64,000 bases of DNA from Bacteroidia bacterium (GCA_030428865.1 JAUIEK010000001.1:434001-498000); one strand, 5' to 3'. Positions 45,753 to 54,700 are shown, numbered from the stretch's first letter. Notes: generated from the letters alone by a model not told the origin. A program made the numbers and translations.

Positions 45753-45760
45753 CAAAAATA
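45753..45760 (-). promoter_or_regulatory. Putative -7 box of the VTT gene
   Basis: Minus-strand TATTTTTG (45760-45753) fits TAnnTTTG. With the ATG at 45723 the leader is about 25 bases. Confidence 0.4.
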
Positions 45761-45825
45761 CTTCATAGCAATCATTTCTAGTTTAGAATTATTATTTATT
45801 TTAACCTGAATAAATTTTTTATGAC

Positions 45826-47205
45826 ATGACTACTACTAAAGTCATAGAAGGTATTTTTAAAAAATACTTACCATCACCATTTACAATTGCAGTTTTATTA
45901 ACGGTTGTTACAATCCTACTAACACTGTTTTTTACTAAGCCAACAAATAGTACTCATCTAACTTATTTGTTTGAGGTTTTATCTTATTGGGAACAAGGAG
46001 TTTGGTCTAATAATTTACTTGTTTTTGCTTACCAAATGATGCTCATTTTAGTGTTGGGTCATGTGTTAGTGTTAAGCAAACCAATTAGTAATGTTATTTT
46101 AAAAGTGACGCAATTTTGTAACAATACTGCTTCTAGTGCAGCAATTGTAGCAAGCACAACTATGTTAGTGGCATTTTTTAATTGGGGATTAGGACTCATT
46201 TTTGGAGCATTGCTTGCCAGAAAAATTGCAGAGCATGCTCAAAAAAAGAACTTGGCAATTAATTATCCAATTATTGGTGCGGCAGGTTATACAGGTTTAA
46301 TGGTTTGGCATGGAGGTATTTCAGGTTCTGCTCCTATCAAAATTAATGAAGATGGTCATATAACTAGTATGATTAAAGAAAATCTATCTCCACAACTGTT
46401 ATCTCAAGTACCTAGTTCTATTAGTTTTAATGAAACCATTTTTAGCTTTTCAAACCTTGTGATTTTCATACTAGTTGTAGTCTCAATATCAGCTTTGTTT
46501 TATATGTTAGGAAAAAAAGCTGCTCCAACAGAAATAAATTTGTCAGAATATCAAATGGATTCAAATTATGTTTCCATTACAAAAGCAGAGAAGCTAGATA
46601 ATTCTAAAATATTAGCCTATGTGTTTGGGATATTGATTTTTGCCACATTTTTTTATCGGTATTATGATGATATCAAAGTGCTTAAAATCACACCTAACTT
46701 AATTAACTTATTTATGTTAGGGTTAGGACTTTTGCTGCACGGAAGTATAAAAAAGTTTACGAATGCTGTTGGTGAATCGATATCAGATATATCAGGAATT
46801 TTAATTCAGTTTCCGTTGTATTTCGGAATTATGGGAATCATGAAAAGTACCGGAATGGTAAGTCTTATTTCAGATTTTTTTGTTTCTATTTCTACTGATA
46901 CAACATTGCCTGTTTTTACTTTTTTTAGTGCCGGATTGGTAAATATTTTTGTGCCAAGTGGAGGTGGTCAATGGGTAGTTCAAGGCCCCATTGTTATAGA
47001 ATCTGCTCTTCAATTAGGAGTCCCGTTAAACAAGGCAATTATGGCGCTAGCTTATGGAGACCAAATAACCAATATGCTTCAGCCCTTTTGGGCGTTACCG
47101 TTATTAGGAATAACTAAATTAAAAGCGAAAGAAATTTTGCCTTACACATTAATTGCAATGTTTGTTGGTAGTATAATTTACATTGGTGGTTTATTGTTAT
47201 TTTAA
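45826..47205 (+). CDS. Short-chain fatty acid transporter, AtoE family
   Basis: 459 residues with about 12 membrane segments. Family landmarks are FAYQMMLILVLGHVLVLS, FFNWGLGLIFGALLARKIAEHA, GYTGLMVWHGGISGSAPI and the strongly conserved NIFVPSGGGQWVVQGPIV. AtoE proteins carry short-chain fatty acids into the cell, but the substrate here is not proven and no ato genes are nearby. The aat gene starts on the last base of its stop codon, so the two are probably translated together. Confidence 0.92.
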   Translation: MTTTKVIEGIFKKYLPSPFTIAVLLTVVTILLTLFFTKPTNSTHLTYLFEVLSYWEQGVWSNNLLVFAYQMMLILVLGHVLVLSKPISNVILKVTQFCNNTASSAAIVASTTMLVAFFNWGLGLIFGALLARKIAEHAQKKNLAINYPIIGAAGYTGLMVWHGGISGSAPIKINEDGHITSMIKENLSPQLLSQVPSSISFNETIFSFSNLVIFILVVVSISALFYMLGKKAAPTEINLSEYQMDSNYVSITKAEKLDNSKILAYVFGILIFATFFYRYYDDIKVLKITPNLINLFMLGLGLLLHGSIKKFTNAVGESISDISGILIQFPLYFGIMGIMKSTGMVSLISDFFVSISTDTTLPVFTFFSAGLVNIFVPSGGGQWVVQGPIVIESALQLGVPLNKAIMALAYGDQITNMLQPFWALPLLGITKLKAKEILPYTLIAMFVGSIIYIGGLLLF

Positions 47206-47837
47206 TGTATTGGCTTTCAGATAAAATAGAATTTCCTCCTTATGAATTAGCATCTCCAGAAGGAATTATAGCTTTGGGCGGAGATCTATCTCCAAAGCGT
47301 TTACTACATGCGTATCAAAAAGGGATTTTTCCTTGGTTTTCAGAAGGAGATCCAATTGTTTGGTATTGCCCGCCAGAACGAATGGTGTTGTTTCCAGATG
47401 AATTAAAAATATCAAAATCGTTACAGAAAATTTTAACTAAAAATGAGTTTCGAATAACCGAAAACACAGCTTTTGAAGAAGTGATTTATCATTGTAAAAC
47501 CGTAAAGCGAAATGGAGAAGCAGGAACTTGGATTACAGATGATATGGAGCAAGCCTATTGTAAATTACACAAACTAGGACATGCAAAATCTATAGAAGTT
47601 TGGAAAGACAAAGAGTTGGTAGGTGGTTTATACGGCGTTGAAGTCGGAAAGGTTTTTTGTGGCGAGAGTATGTTTTCTCTAGCGTCTAATGCATCAAAAA
47701 TTGCTTTTGTACATTTAGTGCAATCTAATAAATACCAACTAATAGATTGCCAAATCTATAATGACTATTTAGCTAGTTTTGGCGCTAGAGAGATTAAAAG
47801 AGAAATGTTTTTACAGTTTTTAAATAAATTTATTTAG
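47205..47837 (+). CDS. aat: Leucyl/phenylalanyl-tRNA--protein transferase
   Basis: 210 residues. It starts YWLSDKIEFPPYELASPEGIIALGGDLSPKRLLHAYQKGIFPWF and contains WYCPPERMVLFPDEL and LVGGLYGVEVGKVFCGESMFS, all diagnostic. The enzyme adds Leu or Phe to N-terminal Arg/Lys of proteins, marking them for ClpS-ClpAP degradation by the N-end rule. It overlaps the transporter gene by one base. The toxin-antitoxin pair follows in the opposite direction. Confidence 0.97.
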   Translation: MYWLSDKIEFPPYELASPEGIIALGGDLSPKRLLHAYQKGIFPWFSEGDPIVWYCPPERMVLFPDELKISKSLQKILTKNEFRITENTAFEEVIYHCKTVKRNGEAGTWITDDMEQAYCKLHKLGHAKSIEVWKDKELVGGLYGVEVGKVFCGESMFSLASNASKIAFVHLVQSNKYQLIDCQIYNDYLASFGAREIKREMFLQFLNKFI

Positions 47838-47920
47838 AAGTCAAATTGTATAAAAGCTTACCACAAAGCTCTAGGATTTTAAGAAGTAAGAGAAAATAAG
47901 CAATTATTGACTGTAGTGAT

Positions 47921-48481
47921 TTATATCAATACCAAATCATCTTTACTTAATTTTAGTTTAGGATTATCTAATTTTTTAATTGTTGTCTTGATTTTTATTC
48001 TATCAGATTGGGATAAAAATGTTGGCACTAAATCGGTTAAATCGATTTTTAAAAGTCTATTAATTACAATCAAATCTTTCAAAGAAAAAGGACTTACTCC
48101 ATTCATTAATTCTGAAATATAAGATTTGCTGTTATGTCCTAATATTTTTCCGAAATCTTGTTGTGAAAGATTTAATTGTTTTAGTTTTTTTCGAATCAGT
48201 TCTTTTCTTCTCTGGATAAATAAACGTTCCTTTTCTGCAATTAATTCAGCAATATCATTTTCACGAAGTTTCTTTTCAGATATTTTTGAATTATTACTCC
48301 AATTTTGATTTTCGTAAAGTTCAATTAAATCTCTTAATTTCTTTCTTAAAGATTTATATTTTGGGTTTTCTTTTGAAAGAACACGTAACTTTCTGTCAGC
48401 AATTAAAGCTCTTTCAAAATCAAGTTCATTTTGAATTTGTCCAGCGTTTATAAGTTGTGATATGTCAAATTGTGTTTTCAT
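47921..48481 (-). CDS. HigA-type antitoxin with XRE helix-turn-helix
   Basis: 186 residues, longer than most HigA antitoxins. The N-terminal 90 residues are charged and helical (probable toxin-wrapping part) and residues 97-150 form a Cro/C1-type HTH (KKLKQLNLSQQDFGKILGHNSKSYISELMNGVSPFSLKDLIVINRLL). The C-terminal 35 residues are an unassigned Lys-rich tail. It follows the toxin gene by 10 bases, the toxin-first order typical of higBA. It probably represses its own promoter through the palindrome at 48853-48875. Confidence 0.88.
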   Translation of the reverse strand: MKTQFDISQLINAGQIQNELDFERALIADRKLRVLSKENPKYKSLRKKLRDLIELYENQNWSNNSKISEKKLRENDIAELIAEKERLFIQRRKELIRKKLKQLNLSQQDFGKILGHNSKSYISELMNGVSPFSLKDLIVINRLLKIDLTDLVPTFLSQSDRIKIKTTIKKLDNPKLKLSKDDLVLI

Positions 48482-48491
48482 AATATTATTT

Positions 48492-48830
48492 TTAAATCCA
48501 ATCGTTAGATTTTAACCACTTTTTAATAGTATTTCTGTTGTTCTTAAAGACTGTTTCGTATTGTTGATGTGTTCCTACCCATACTACTGTAGCTTCATCA
48601 TCATCAAACTCAATCAAAATCATTGTTCTGTGAATATTGATGTTGAAGAAGTAAAAACCATCACTATGGACATTGTCTGCATCTGGTCTCGTTTTATTTA
48701 GTTCACTTTGATCTTTCCAATCATTATCGTTAATATCCTTAATTAATTTGTCAATAGCTTTGTTCAAAGAGATATTTCCTTTGTTTTTTCTTTTAAGCTT
48801 TTCTAATATTTTCTTGTTAATCAATCTCAT
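48492..48830 (-). CDS. HigB-type toxin (mRNA interferase family)
   Basis: 112 residues. The HigB_toxin pattern is clear: WKDQSELNKTRPDADNV, FNINIHRTMILIEFDDDEATVVWVGTHQQYE. Members are RelE-fold ribonucleases that cut ribosome-bound mRNA and are neutralised by the adjacent antitoxin. The gene is first in the pair. A TAAATTTG box ends 9 bases upstream of the ATG, so the transcript would have almost no leader. Confidence 0.9.
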   Translation of the reverse strand: MRLINKKILEKLKRKNKGNISLNKAIDKLIKDINDNDWKDQSELNKTRPDADNVHSDGFYFFNINIHRTMILIEFDDDEATVVWVGTHQQYETVFKNNRNTIKKWLKSNDWI

Positions 48831-48839
48831 TTACTTATG

Positions 48840-48875
48840 CAAATTTATAAAAAAGTTCGGACATATACCGAACTT
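48840..48875 (-). promoter_or_regulatory. Promoter and palindromic operator of the toxin-antitoxin pair
   Basis: Minus-strand TAAATTTG (48847-48840) fits the -7 box. Just upstream, AAGTTCGG (48853-48860) and CCGAACTT (48868-48875) form a perfect 8-base inverted repeat with a 7-base spacer in the -10 to -33 interval, the expected place for repressor binding. On the minus strand the repeat is also followed by T6, so a terminator is the alternative. Confidence 0.55.
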
Positions 48876-48988
48876 CTAAAATTGTTTCTTATTACTATCA
48901 ACTCAAATGTAGGACAAGTTTCAATCCATTTCATACAAGCAATAACGAAGTTAGTAGAAAATAGATTTAGAATCAAGGTAAATGTTTC

Positions 48989-48996
48989 TACCTTTG
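48989..48996 (+). promoter_or_regulatory. Putative -7 box of mazG
   Basis: TACCTTTG fits TAnnTTTG and lies 19 bases before the mazG ATG at 49016. Confidence 0.45.
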
Positions 48997-49015
48997 GTGT
49001 TTTAAAGTAATATGT

Positions 49016-49342
49016 ATGAATATTCAAAACGCACAACAACAAGTAGATGAGTGGATTAAAGCCCATGGAGTTCGGTATTTTAATGAGCTTACCAACATGG
49101 CGCAACTTACAGAAGAAGTTGGCGAAGTTGCTAGAATCATTGCGCGTAGATATGGAGAGCAAAGCGAAAAAGAATCAGATAAAAATAAAGACTTAGGAGA
49201 AGAGTTGGCGGATGTATTGTTTGTGCTTTTGTGCTTGGCAAATCAAACAGGGGTGGATTTGGAGGCTTCTTTCCAAAAGAAACTTGATATTAAAACCAAA
49301 CGAGATCATGATAGACATCATAATAACAAAAAATTGCAATAA
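49016..49342 (+). CDS. MazG-type nucleotide pyrophosphohydrolase
   Basis: 108 residues. The all-alpha NTP-PPase motifs are present: LTEEVGEVARII, with ExxE, and KDLGEELADVLFVLLCLAN, with the ExxD metal site. The single-domain size resembles iMazG/YpjD house-cleaning enzymes that hydrolyse aberrant nucleoside triphosphates. The start overlaps nothing upstream; the next gene's ATG lies on its last base (49342). Confidence 0.9.
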   Translation: MNIQNAQQQVDEWIKAHGVRYFNELTNMAQLTEEVGEVARIIARRYGEQSEKESDKNKDLGEELADVLFVLLCLANQTGVDLEASFQKKLDIKTKRDHDRHHNNKKLQ

Positions 49343-49590
49343 TGAACCTTTTTCAAAAAACTAAAACCAAAGGATTTTGGCAAAACTTTTTTAAAGTGTT
49401 TATTCCTTTTTTTGTCTTTTTAACCTTGATTTCTCTTTTTATGAATAGTTGGCGCGATATTTTTGCGGGTAATTTTGATGCAGTAAACCAGTTGAATTTT
49501 ACCAACGGTAAATGGATTCGATTTTTTGGAATTAAAATCATCATCACATTTTTATATAGCCTTTGGATGACAAACAAAAATTACAAATAA
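49342..49590 (+). CDS. Small membrane protein of unknown function
   Basis: 82 residues with two predicted membrane helices (about 18-35 and 62-76) separated by a loop with WRDIFAGNFDAVNQLNFTNGKWIRFFG. I do not recognise a family. It overlaps mazG by one base and is followed at once by a terminator, so it is translated from the mazG mRNA. Confidence 0.65.
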   Translation: MNLFQKTKTKGFWQNFFKVFIPFFVFLTLISLFMNSWRDIFAGNFDAVNQLNFTNGKWIRFFGIKIIITFLYSLWMTNKNYK

Positions 49591-49617
49591 AAAAAGCGAC
49601 CATTGGTCGCTTTTTTT
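49590..49617. terminator. Bidirectional terminator
   Basis: AAAAAAGCGACC (49590-49601) pairs with GGTCGCTTTTTT (49605-49616), loop ATT, with T7 at the end. It overlaps the stop codons of both flanking convergent genes. Confidence 0.85.
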
Positions 49618-51040
49618 ATTTTGATACTACATTAGAGTTTCGGTATTTTTCTGCCCATTTTAAGATAAGAGGATACAATTCTGCTACCACTAAATTTTTA
49701 TTTTCCTTTCTTATTTTAGATAAGGCTTTGTTAAACTCTTTAAACTTAAAGAAACCTCTTCTACCCACGTTCATTTCTTCCCTTTTTTTAATGGCAAAAT
49801 TGGCCACTTTTTTACCATAATTGTCTTCTAACCATAAACAAAAAACAGCGTGCGTCATATACTCGTTAAAAACTAGCATTGGAGATTTATAATGGCTTCT
49901 ATTATCGGCAGCCCAGAAACTATTCTTATCTGCAAAAATCCGATTAATATCTTTTTTGTATTTGTAAGAAACCCTATTTACATAATTATGATCAATTTCA
50001 GTAAAAACAATACCAGACATTAATGCTTCTTTCTGTTTGTTTGATAATTTCTTCTGATTATTATAACGATAAGTCCCGCAAATAAACATGATACTTTCAT
50101 CAAAATACTCTTTTGGGTTAAAAAATTTAGAATAACCTTGTGTGCTATGACTCCCTCCAATTAAAGGAGAAAAAACTATTTTATAATGATCTTTCTTTAT
50201 TTTGGGAAATTCATTTTCTAACCAGTTCCACATATTTTTTATAGGTAATAACTCTTTTATGCGAGCTATTTCTTTATTATAAAAACTCTGCTCTTTTTTA
50301 TAAAAAGCTCTAAAGTTACTTTTCTTTGCAAAATCTTCTACAAGAGGTAAAAGTTCTGTAAATAGGTTTGAAAAAGACCAGTAATCCGAACCCATAACAT
50401 AATTGTACAATCCCGCATTTACAATTTTATCGTTTTTAAAATGATACATGTAACTATTCTCCCTAAATTCATAATATTCTGTTGAACTTAAATCAGGAAA
50501 GCTTAGTTTTTGAAAAATAGGATGATCTAAATAAGGAGAGAAATATTCTTTTACTCTTTTGTAATAAGGATGACTTTTTTCTAGAGTTGAATCTTTTTCT
50601 CCGCTAGGGGATAGCGTCCATATAATATTTGCAAGTTCGTAAACTTCGGGGAGTTCAAAATGTACTTTTCCTTTGTTATTTATAACATACTCATTAGAAA
50701 GATTACTGGTTTTACCATTAAATCTAAATTTAGCAACTGTTTTTCCTCTAGAGGAGTTTATGTTAATAATTGCATGTTTTTCATAAGGATAATTATCTGC
50801 ATATATTTTTAAACTGTCGTTTCCTATATAAACTGTAATAACTTTTCCAATGCCCGAACTTGTTCCGTGATTTATCGGTCTTTTTAAGTTTGCATAACTT
50901 ATTTCACCATCAGGCCATTTTATTTTGATGGAATCACCTTCTGTATAAAATCCTTTTGAGTATGTTTCTTTAACGTATTGCCCAAATGAAAGTTTGGTTA
51001 GGATCATGCAAAACAATGTTGCCAGAATAATTTTTTTCAT
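49616..51040 (-). CDS. Secreted DUF4932-like protein, possible metallopeptidase
   Basis: 474 residues. A signal peptide ends at LSFGQ (about 20). A beta-rich N-terminal part (20-130) resembles a carbohydrate-binding or Ig-like module, and the C-terminal part (140-474) resembles DUF4932. VFTEIDHNYVNRVS and LVFNEYMTHAVFCLWLED give E-x-x-H and E-x-x-x-H pairs that could be metal-binding, but I see no standard HExxH. The function is unknown. There is no type IX sorting domain at the C-terminus. Confidence 0.65.
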   Translation of the reverse strand: MKKIILATLFCMILTKLSFGQYVKETYSKGFYTEGDSIKIKWPDGEISYANLKRPINHGTSSGIGKVITVYIGNDSLKIYADNYPYEKHAIININSSRGKTVAKFRFNGKTSNLSNEYVINNKGKVHFELPEVYELANIIWTLSPSGEKDSTLEKSHPYYKRVKEYFSPYLDHPIFQKLSFPDLSSTEYYEFRENSYMYHFKNDKIVNAGLYNYVMGSDYWSFSNLFTELLPLVEDFAKKSNFRAFYKKEQSFYNKEIARIKELLPIKNMWNWLENEFPKIKKDHYKIVFSPLIGGSHSTQGYSKFFNPKEYFDESIMFICGTYRYNNQKKLSNKQKEALMSGIVFTEIDHNYVNRVSYKYKKDINRIFADKNSFWAADNRSHYKSPMLVFNEYMTHAVFCLWLEDNYGKKVANFAIKKREEMNVGRRGFFKFKEFNKALSKIRKENKNLVVAELYPLILKWAEKYRNSNVVSK

Positions 51041-51090
51041 TAATATTTGATGATTTTAGGTTATAAAGTTAATATCTACTTTGAAATAAC

Positions 51091-51156
51091 ATGAAAAATT
51101 TAAAAGTGTTGCATAAGTTTGTTAGAAAAAATAAGAAAGTTAAAATTGTTAAGTAA
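51091..51156 (+). other. Possible 21-codon leader ORF abutting aroA
   Basis: ATG at 51091 opens a basic 21-residue frame (starts M-K-N-L-K-V, ends K-I-V-K) whose TAA is immediately followed by the aroA GTG. This arrangement would allow coupled initiation at the weak GTG. It is only translated if transcription starts upstream of it; a TAAGTTTG box inside it (51114-51121) argues the other way. Confidence 0.25.
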
Positions 51157-52386
51157 GTGAACGTACAAATAGAAAATGCCAAATACGACAAAATCAAAGC
51201 TGATATTCAGATTTCTGGTTCTAAAAGCGAATCGAATCGGTTACTTATTTTACAGAAATTTTTTCCGCAAATAGAAATAAAAAACCTTTCTGATTCTGAC
51301 GATACTAACTACCTACATAAAGCATTACAATCAGATACAAGAGAAATAAACATTGGTCATGCAGGTACAGCTATGCGATTTTTAACGGCTTTTTTTGCAT
51401 CTCAAAAAGGCAAAGAAGTTATTCTGTCTGGTTCCGATAGAATGCACAACAGACCCATTAAAATATTGGTAGAAGCATTAAAAAGTTTAGGAGCAAATAT
51501 TCAGTATTTAAAAAAAGAAGGCTTTCCCCCGCTTAAAATTACAGGAAATGAACTGGTGGAAGAATCCGTTGTAATTGATGGAAATATAAGTAGTCAATAC
51601 ATTACAGCTTTAATGTTGATAGCTCCTAGTTTGGTTAGCGGACTTAAAATTTACCTAAAAGGAGAAATCACATCTGTTCCGTATATTAAGATGACTAAAA
51701 GCTTGTTAGATCAACTCGGGATTCATTGTGATTTTAATGGAGATGTGATTGAAATACGATCTGTAAAATCAATCCAAAAACAAGAAATTATTGTTGAGTC
51801 AGATTGGAGCTCTGCATCTTATTATTATTCTGTTGTTGCTCTAAGCGCTATCGGTTCTGAAATTACGCTATCATCGTATAAAAAAAATAGCCTACAAGGA
51901 GATGTGGTTTTAGCAGAGATCTATCAAGATTTTGGCGTAGAAACAATGTTTTTAAAAGATAAAATTTGTTTAAAGAAGATTAGTGAGCCAAAAACGAAAA
52001 ACATCAACATAAACTTAAAAAATGCTCCAGATATTGCACAAACAATTGCTGTAACTTGTTTTGGGTTAAATATTTCTTGCACACTTACAGGCTTGCATAC
52101 GCTTAAAATAAAAGAGACTGATCGATTAGTTGCATTGCAAAATGAATTGACAAAGTTAGGAGGTCAAGTAACCATAACTGATGCAAGTTTGCAACTTAAT
52201 AGAAGGAATGAAATCAAATCAGATATTAGTGTTAAAACCTATAATGATCATCGAATGGCAATGGCTTTTGCTCCTTTAGGATTAATTACGCCAATCACTA
52301 TTTTAGATGCTGATGTGGTAACAAAATCGTATCGAAATTTTTGGTCCGATTTTCAACAGATTGGTTTTCAAATTCATCAGTTATAA
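51157..52386 (+). CDS. aroA: 3-phosphoshikimate 1-carboxyvinyltransferase (EPSP synthase)
   Basis: 409 residues from a GTG; an in-frame TAA directly before it excludes a longer form. Family segments are ISGSKSESNRLLIL, GHAGTAMRFLTAF, SDRMHNRPIKILVEAL, DGNISSQYITALMLIAP, KETDRLVALQNEL and YNDHRMAMAFAPL. The enzyme makes EPSP in the shikimate pathway. It is rather short, with a reduced N-terminus, as in other flavobacteria. queA follows with its own promoter. Confidence 0.95.
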   Translation: MNVQIENAKYDKIKADIQISGSKSESNRLLILQKFFPQIEIKNLSDSDDTNYLHKALQSDTREINIGHAGTAMRFLTAFFASQKGKEVILSGSDRMHNRPIKILVEALKSLGANIQYLKKEGFPPLKITGNELVEESVVIDGNISSQYITALMLIAPSLVSGLKIYLKGEITSVPYIKMTKSLLDQLGIHCDFNGDVIEIRSVKSIQKQEIIVESDWSSASYYYSVVALSAIGSEITLSSYKKNSLQGDVVLAEIYQDFGVETMFLKDKICLKKISEPKTKNININLKNAPDIAQTIAVTCFGLNISCTLTGLHTLKIKETDRLVALQNELTKLGGQVTITDASLQLNRRNEIKSDISVKTYNDHRMAMAFAPLGLITPITILDADVVTKSYRNFWSDFQQIGFQIHQL

Positions 52387-52403
52387 ATTAATCTACAATT
52401 TGC

Positions 52404-52435
52404 TTGACAAGCGCCTAACACATATCGTATCTTTG
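52404..52435 (+). promoter_or_regulatory. Promoter of queA
   Basis: TTG (52404-52406), 21 bases, TATCTTTG (52428-52435): close to the Bacteroidota consensus. The queA ATG is 26 bases downstream. Confidence 0.65.
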
Positions 52436-52460
52436 CCCGCATTAAATTATACATAGTACA

Positions 52461-53510
52461 ATGAAATTATCACATTTTGATTTTAACTTACCCAAAGAAT
52501 TATTAGCAGAATATCCTTCTGAACACAGAGACGAAGCTCGTTTAATGGTATTAGATAGAGAAACACAAACTATTGAACACAAGCTTTTTAAAGATGTGAT
52601 TAATTATTTTGATGAAGGTGATGTGATGGTTTTAAACAATACCAAAGTATTCCCAGCAAGAATGTTTGGGAACAAAGAGAAAACAGGTGCTAGAATTGAA
52701 GTTTTCTTATTAAGAGAATTAAATTCAGAACACAGACTTTGGGATGTTTTGGTCGATCCGGCAAGAAAAATAAGAATAGGAAACAAGTTGTTTTTTGGAG
52801 ATGATGATAGCTTGGTTGCAGAAGTGATTGATAACACAACCTCTAGAGGAAGAACACTCCGTTTTTTATTTGATGGAAGTTACGAAGAGTTTCGAGCTAA
52901 ATTGTTAGAGTTAGGAGAAACACCACTTCCTAAATATATTAAAAGAGGTGTAGAGCCAGAAGATGAAGAAAGATACCAAACAATTTTTGCTAAACATGAA
53001 GGAGCAGTTGCCGCACCAACAGCAGGATTACACTTTTCTAAACATTTAATGAAGCGTTTAGAAATTAAAGGAGTTGATTTTGCTGAGTTAACGCTTCATG
53101 TAGGTTTGGGTACATTTAGCCCTGTAGAGGTAGAGGATTTATCTAAACACAAAATGGATTCGGAGCAAGTAGTTATTCCAGATAGTAGTGTTCAAACAGT
53201 AAATGCTGCACTTGATAATAACAAAAGAATTTGTTCTGTAGGAACAACTGTTATGCGTTCTATTGAATCGTCTGTTTCTGCTAATGCCCGGTTAAACTCG
53301 TTTAATGGCTGGACAAACAAATTCATTTTTCCACCATACGATTTTAGTATTGCCAACAGTATGATAACAAACTTTCATACGCCAAAATCAACTTTGTTAA
53401 TGATGATAGCTGCTTTTGCAGGATATGATTTTGTAATGAAAGCATACAAAGAAGCCATAAAAGAAAAATATAAATTTTACTCGTATGGTGATGCGATGCT
53501 AATTTTATAA
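52461..53510 (+). CDS. queA: S-adenosylmethionine:tRNA ribosyltransferase-isomerase
   Basis: 349 residues, full length. It contains [57 protein letters not shown] and [25 protein letters not shown]. The enzyme transfers the ribosyl part of SAM to 7-aminomethyl-7-deazaguanine in tRNA to make epoxyqueuosine. No other queuosine genes are in the window. It has its own promoter and terminator. Confidence 0.97.
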   Translation: MKLSHFDFNLPKELLAEYPSEHRDEARLMVLDRETQTIEHKLFKDVINYFDEGDVMVLNNTKVFPARMFGNKEKTGARIEVFLLRELNSEHRLWDVLVDPARKIRIGNKLFFGDDDSLVAEVIDNTTSRGRTLRFLFDGSYEEFRAKLLELGETPLPKYIKRGVEPEDEERYQTIFAKHEGAVAAPTAGLHFSKHLMKRLEIKGVDFAELTLHVGLGTFSPVEVEDLSKHKMDSEQVVIPDSSVQTVNAALDNNKRICSVGTTVMRSIESSVSANARLNSFNGWTNKFIFPPYDFSIANSMITNFHTPKSTLLMMIAAFAGYDFVMKAYKEAIKEKYKFYSYGDAMLIL

Positions 53511-53535
53511 CTAATTTTTAAAACGAATAGTTTAA

Positions 53536-53571
53536 AAAAAGGGGTTGTGTGTTTAAACATAACTCCTTTTT
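53536..53571 (+). terminator. Intrinsic terminator after queA
   Basis: AAAAAGGGGTTGTG (53536-53549) pairs over 14 bases, including two G-T pairs, with CATAACTCCTTTTT (53558-53571) around an 8-base loop. Confidence 0.75.
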
Positions 53572-53583
53572 CTTTTCTCTTCT

Positions 53584-53591
53584 TATTTTTG
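53584..53591 (+). promoter_or_regulatory. Putative -7 box of rlmN
   Basis: TATTTTTG fits TAnnTTTG and ends 7 bases before the rlmN ATG, implying a nearly leaderless transcript. Confidence 0.35.
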
Positions 53592-53598
53592 TAACAAA

Positions 53599-54639
53599 AT
53601 GGAAATCAAAAAGAAAGACATACGAGCGCTTACCAAAGAGCAACTTCGAGAGTTTTTTGCTGAAAACGGAGATAAAGCTTTTCGAGGTAATCAGGTTTAC
53701 GATTGGCTGTGGAGTAAATCGCTTCATTCATTTGATGAGATGACCAACATATCCAAATCAACAAGAGAGATGTTGGCAAAGAATTTTGTTATCAATCATA
53801 TTGAAGTAGATTCCATGCAAAAAAGTAATGACGGAACGATTAAAAACGGAATTCGACTTCATGATGGTTTGTTGGTAGAATCTGTTTTAATTCCTACAGA
53901 AACTAGAACTACTGCATGTGTTTCAAGCCAAGTGGGTTGTAGTTTAGATTGTAAATTTTGCGCAACTGCTCGTTTAAAACGAATGCGAAACTTAAATCCA
54001 GATGAAATTTATGATCAAGTGGTTGTTATAGATAAACAAAGCAGATTGTATCATAATAGAAAACTTTCTAATATTGTTTTTATGGGAATGGGAGAGCCTT
54101 TAATGAATTATAACAATGTTATAAAAGCAATAGACAAAATAACTTCTCCTGAAGGATTAGGCATGTCTGCAAAAAGAATCACATTATCAACATCTGGAGT
54201 GCCAAAAATGATTAAGAAAATGGCTGATGATGAAGTAAAATTTAATCTAGCAGTTTCTTTACATTCTGCAATTGATGAAGTAAGAACTTCTATCATGCCT
54301 TTTAATGAAATTTTTCCACTGGAAGACTTGGCAGAATCATTACGCTATTGGTATGCAAAAACGAAGCGAAAGGTTACTTATGAATACGTTGTGTGGGACG
54401 GAATTAATGATCGAAAAGAAGATGTTCAAGCGTTAGTTGATTTTTGTAAGGTTATTCCTTCAAAGGTCAATTTGATAGAATATAATCCTATAGATGACGG
54501 AATGTTTCAACAAGCTAGCTCTAGAGCATTAGATAATTATATCTCTAATTTAGAGATGAATGACATTGTAGTAAATGTACGCAGATCTAGAGGAAAAGAT
54601 ATTGATGCTGCTTGTGGTCAGTTAGCCAATAAATCCTAA
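53599..54639 (+). CDS. rlmN: Dual-specificity 23S rRNA/tRNA adenine-C2 methyltransferase
   Basis: 346 residues. The radical-SAM motif is CSLDCKFCATARL (CX3CX2C). FMGMGEPLMNYNNV, SAKRITLSTSGVPKMI and the C-terminal VRRSRGKDIDAACGQL, with the methyl-carrying Cys, complete the RlmN pattern. It methylates A2503 of 23S rRNA and A37 of some tRNAs; the Cfr resistance enzyme is a relative, but the sequence fits RlmN. Confidence 0.97.
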   Translation: MEIKKKDIRALTKEQLREFFAENGDKAFRGNQVYDWLWSKSLHSFDEMTNISKSTREMLAKNFVINHIEVDSMQKSNDGTIKNGIRLHDGLLVESVLIPTETRTTACVSSQVGCSLDCKFCATARLKRMRNLNPDEIYDQVVVIDKQSRLYHNRKLSNIVFMGMGEPLMNYNNVIKAIDKITSPEGLGMSAKRITLSTSGVPKMIKKMADDEVKFNLAVSLHSAIDEVRTSIMPFNEIFPLEDLAESLRYWYAKTKRKVTYEYVVWDGINDRKEDVQALVDFCKVIPSKVNLIEYNPIDDGMFQQASSRALDNYISNLEMNDIVVNVRRSRGKDIDAACGQLANKS

Positions 54640-54685
54640 CGATTTTTATTTGTAATAGAAATCGTATCAACCTTTCATTTTTTAG

Positions 54686-54693
54686 TATTTTTG
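54686..54693 (+). promoter_or_regulatory. Putative -7 box of the polyprenyl synthase gene
   Basis: TATTTTTG fits TAnnTTTG and ends 7 bases before the ATG at 54701. Confidence 0.35.
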
Positions 54694-54700
54694 GTAGCCG

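Noticed and set aside
47838..48900. Toxin-antitoxin segment as part of a larger mobile element
   Set aside because: No integrase, transposase, direct repeats or tRNA attachment site is visible on either side.
48845..49162. A 105-codon minus-strand frame across the mazG start
   Set aside because: It overlaps mazG, whose motifs are clear, and covers the mazG promoter and the operator region; the translation looks non-protein-like.
53599..54639. rlmN as a cfr-type resistance gene
   Set aside because: Length, the C-terminal DAACGQL segment and lone housekeeping context fit RlmN.
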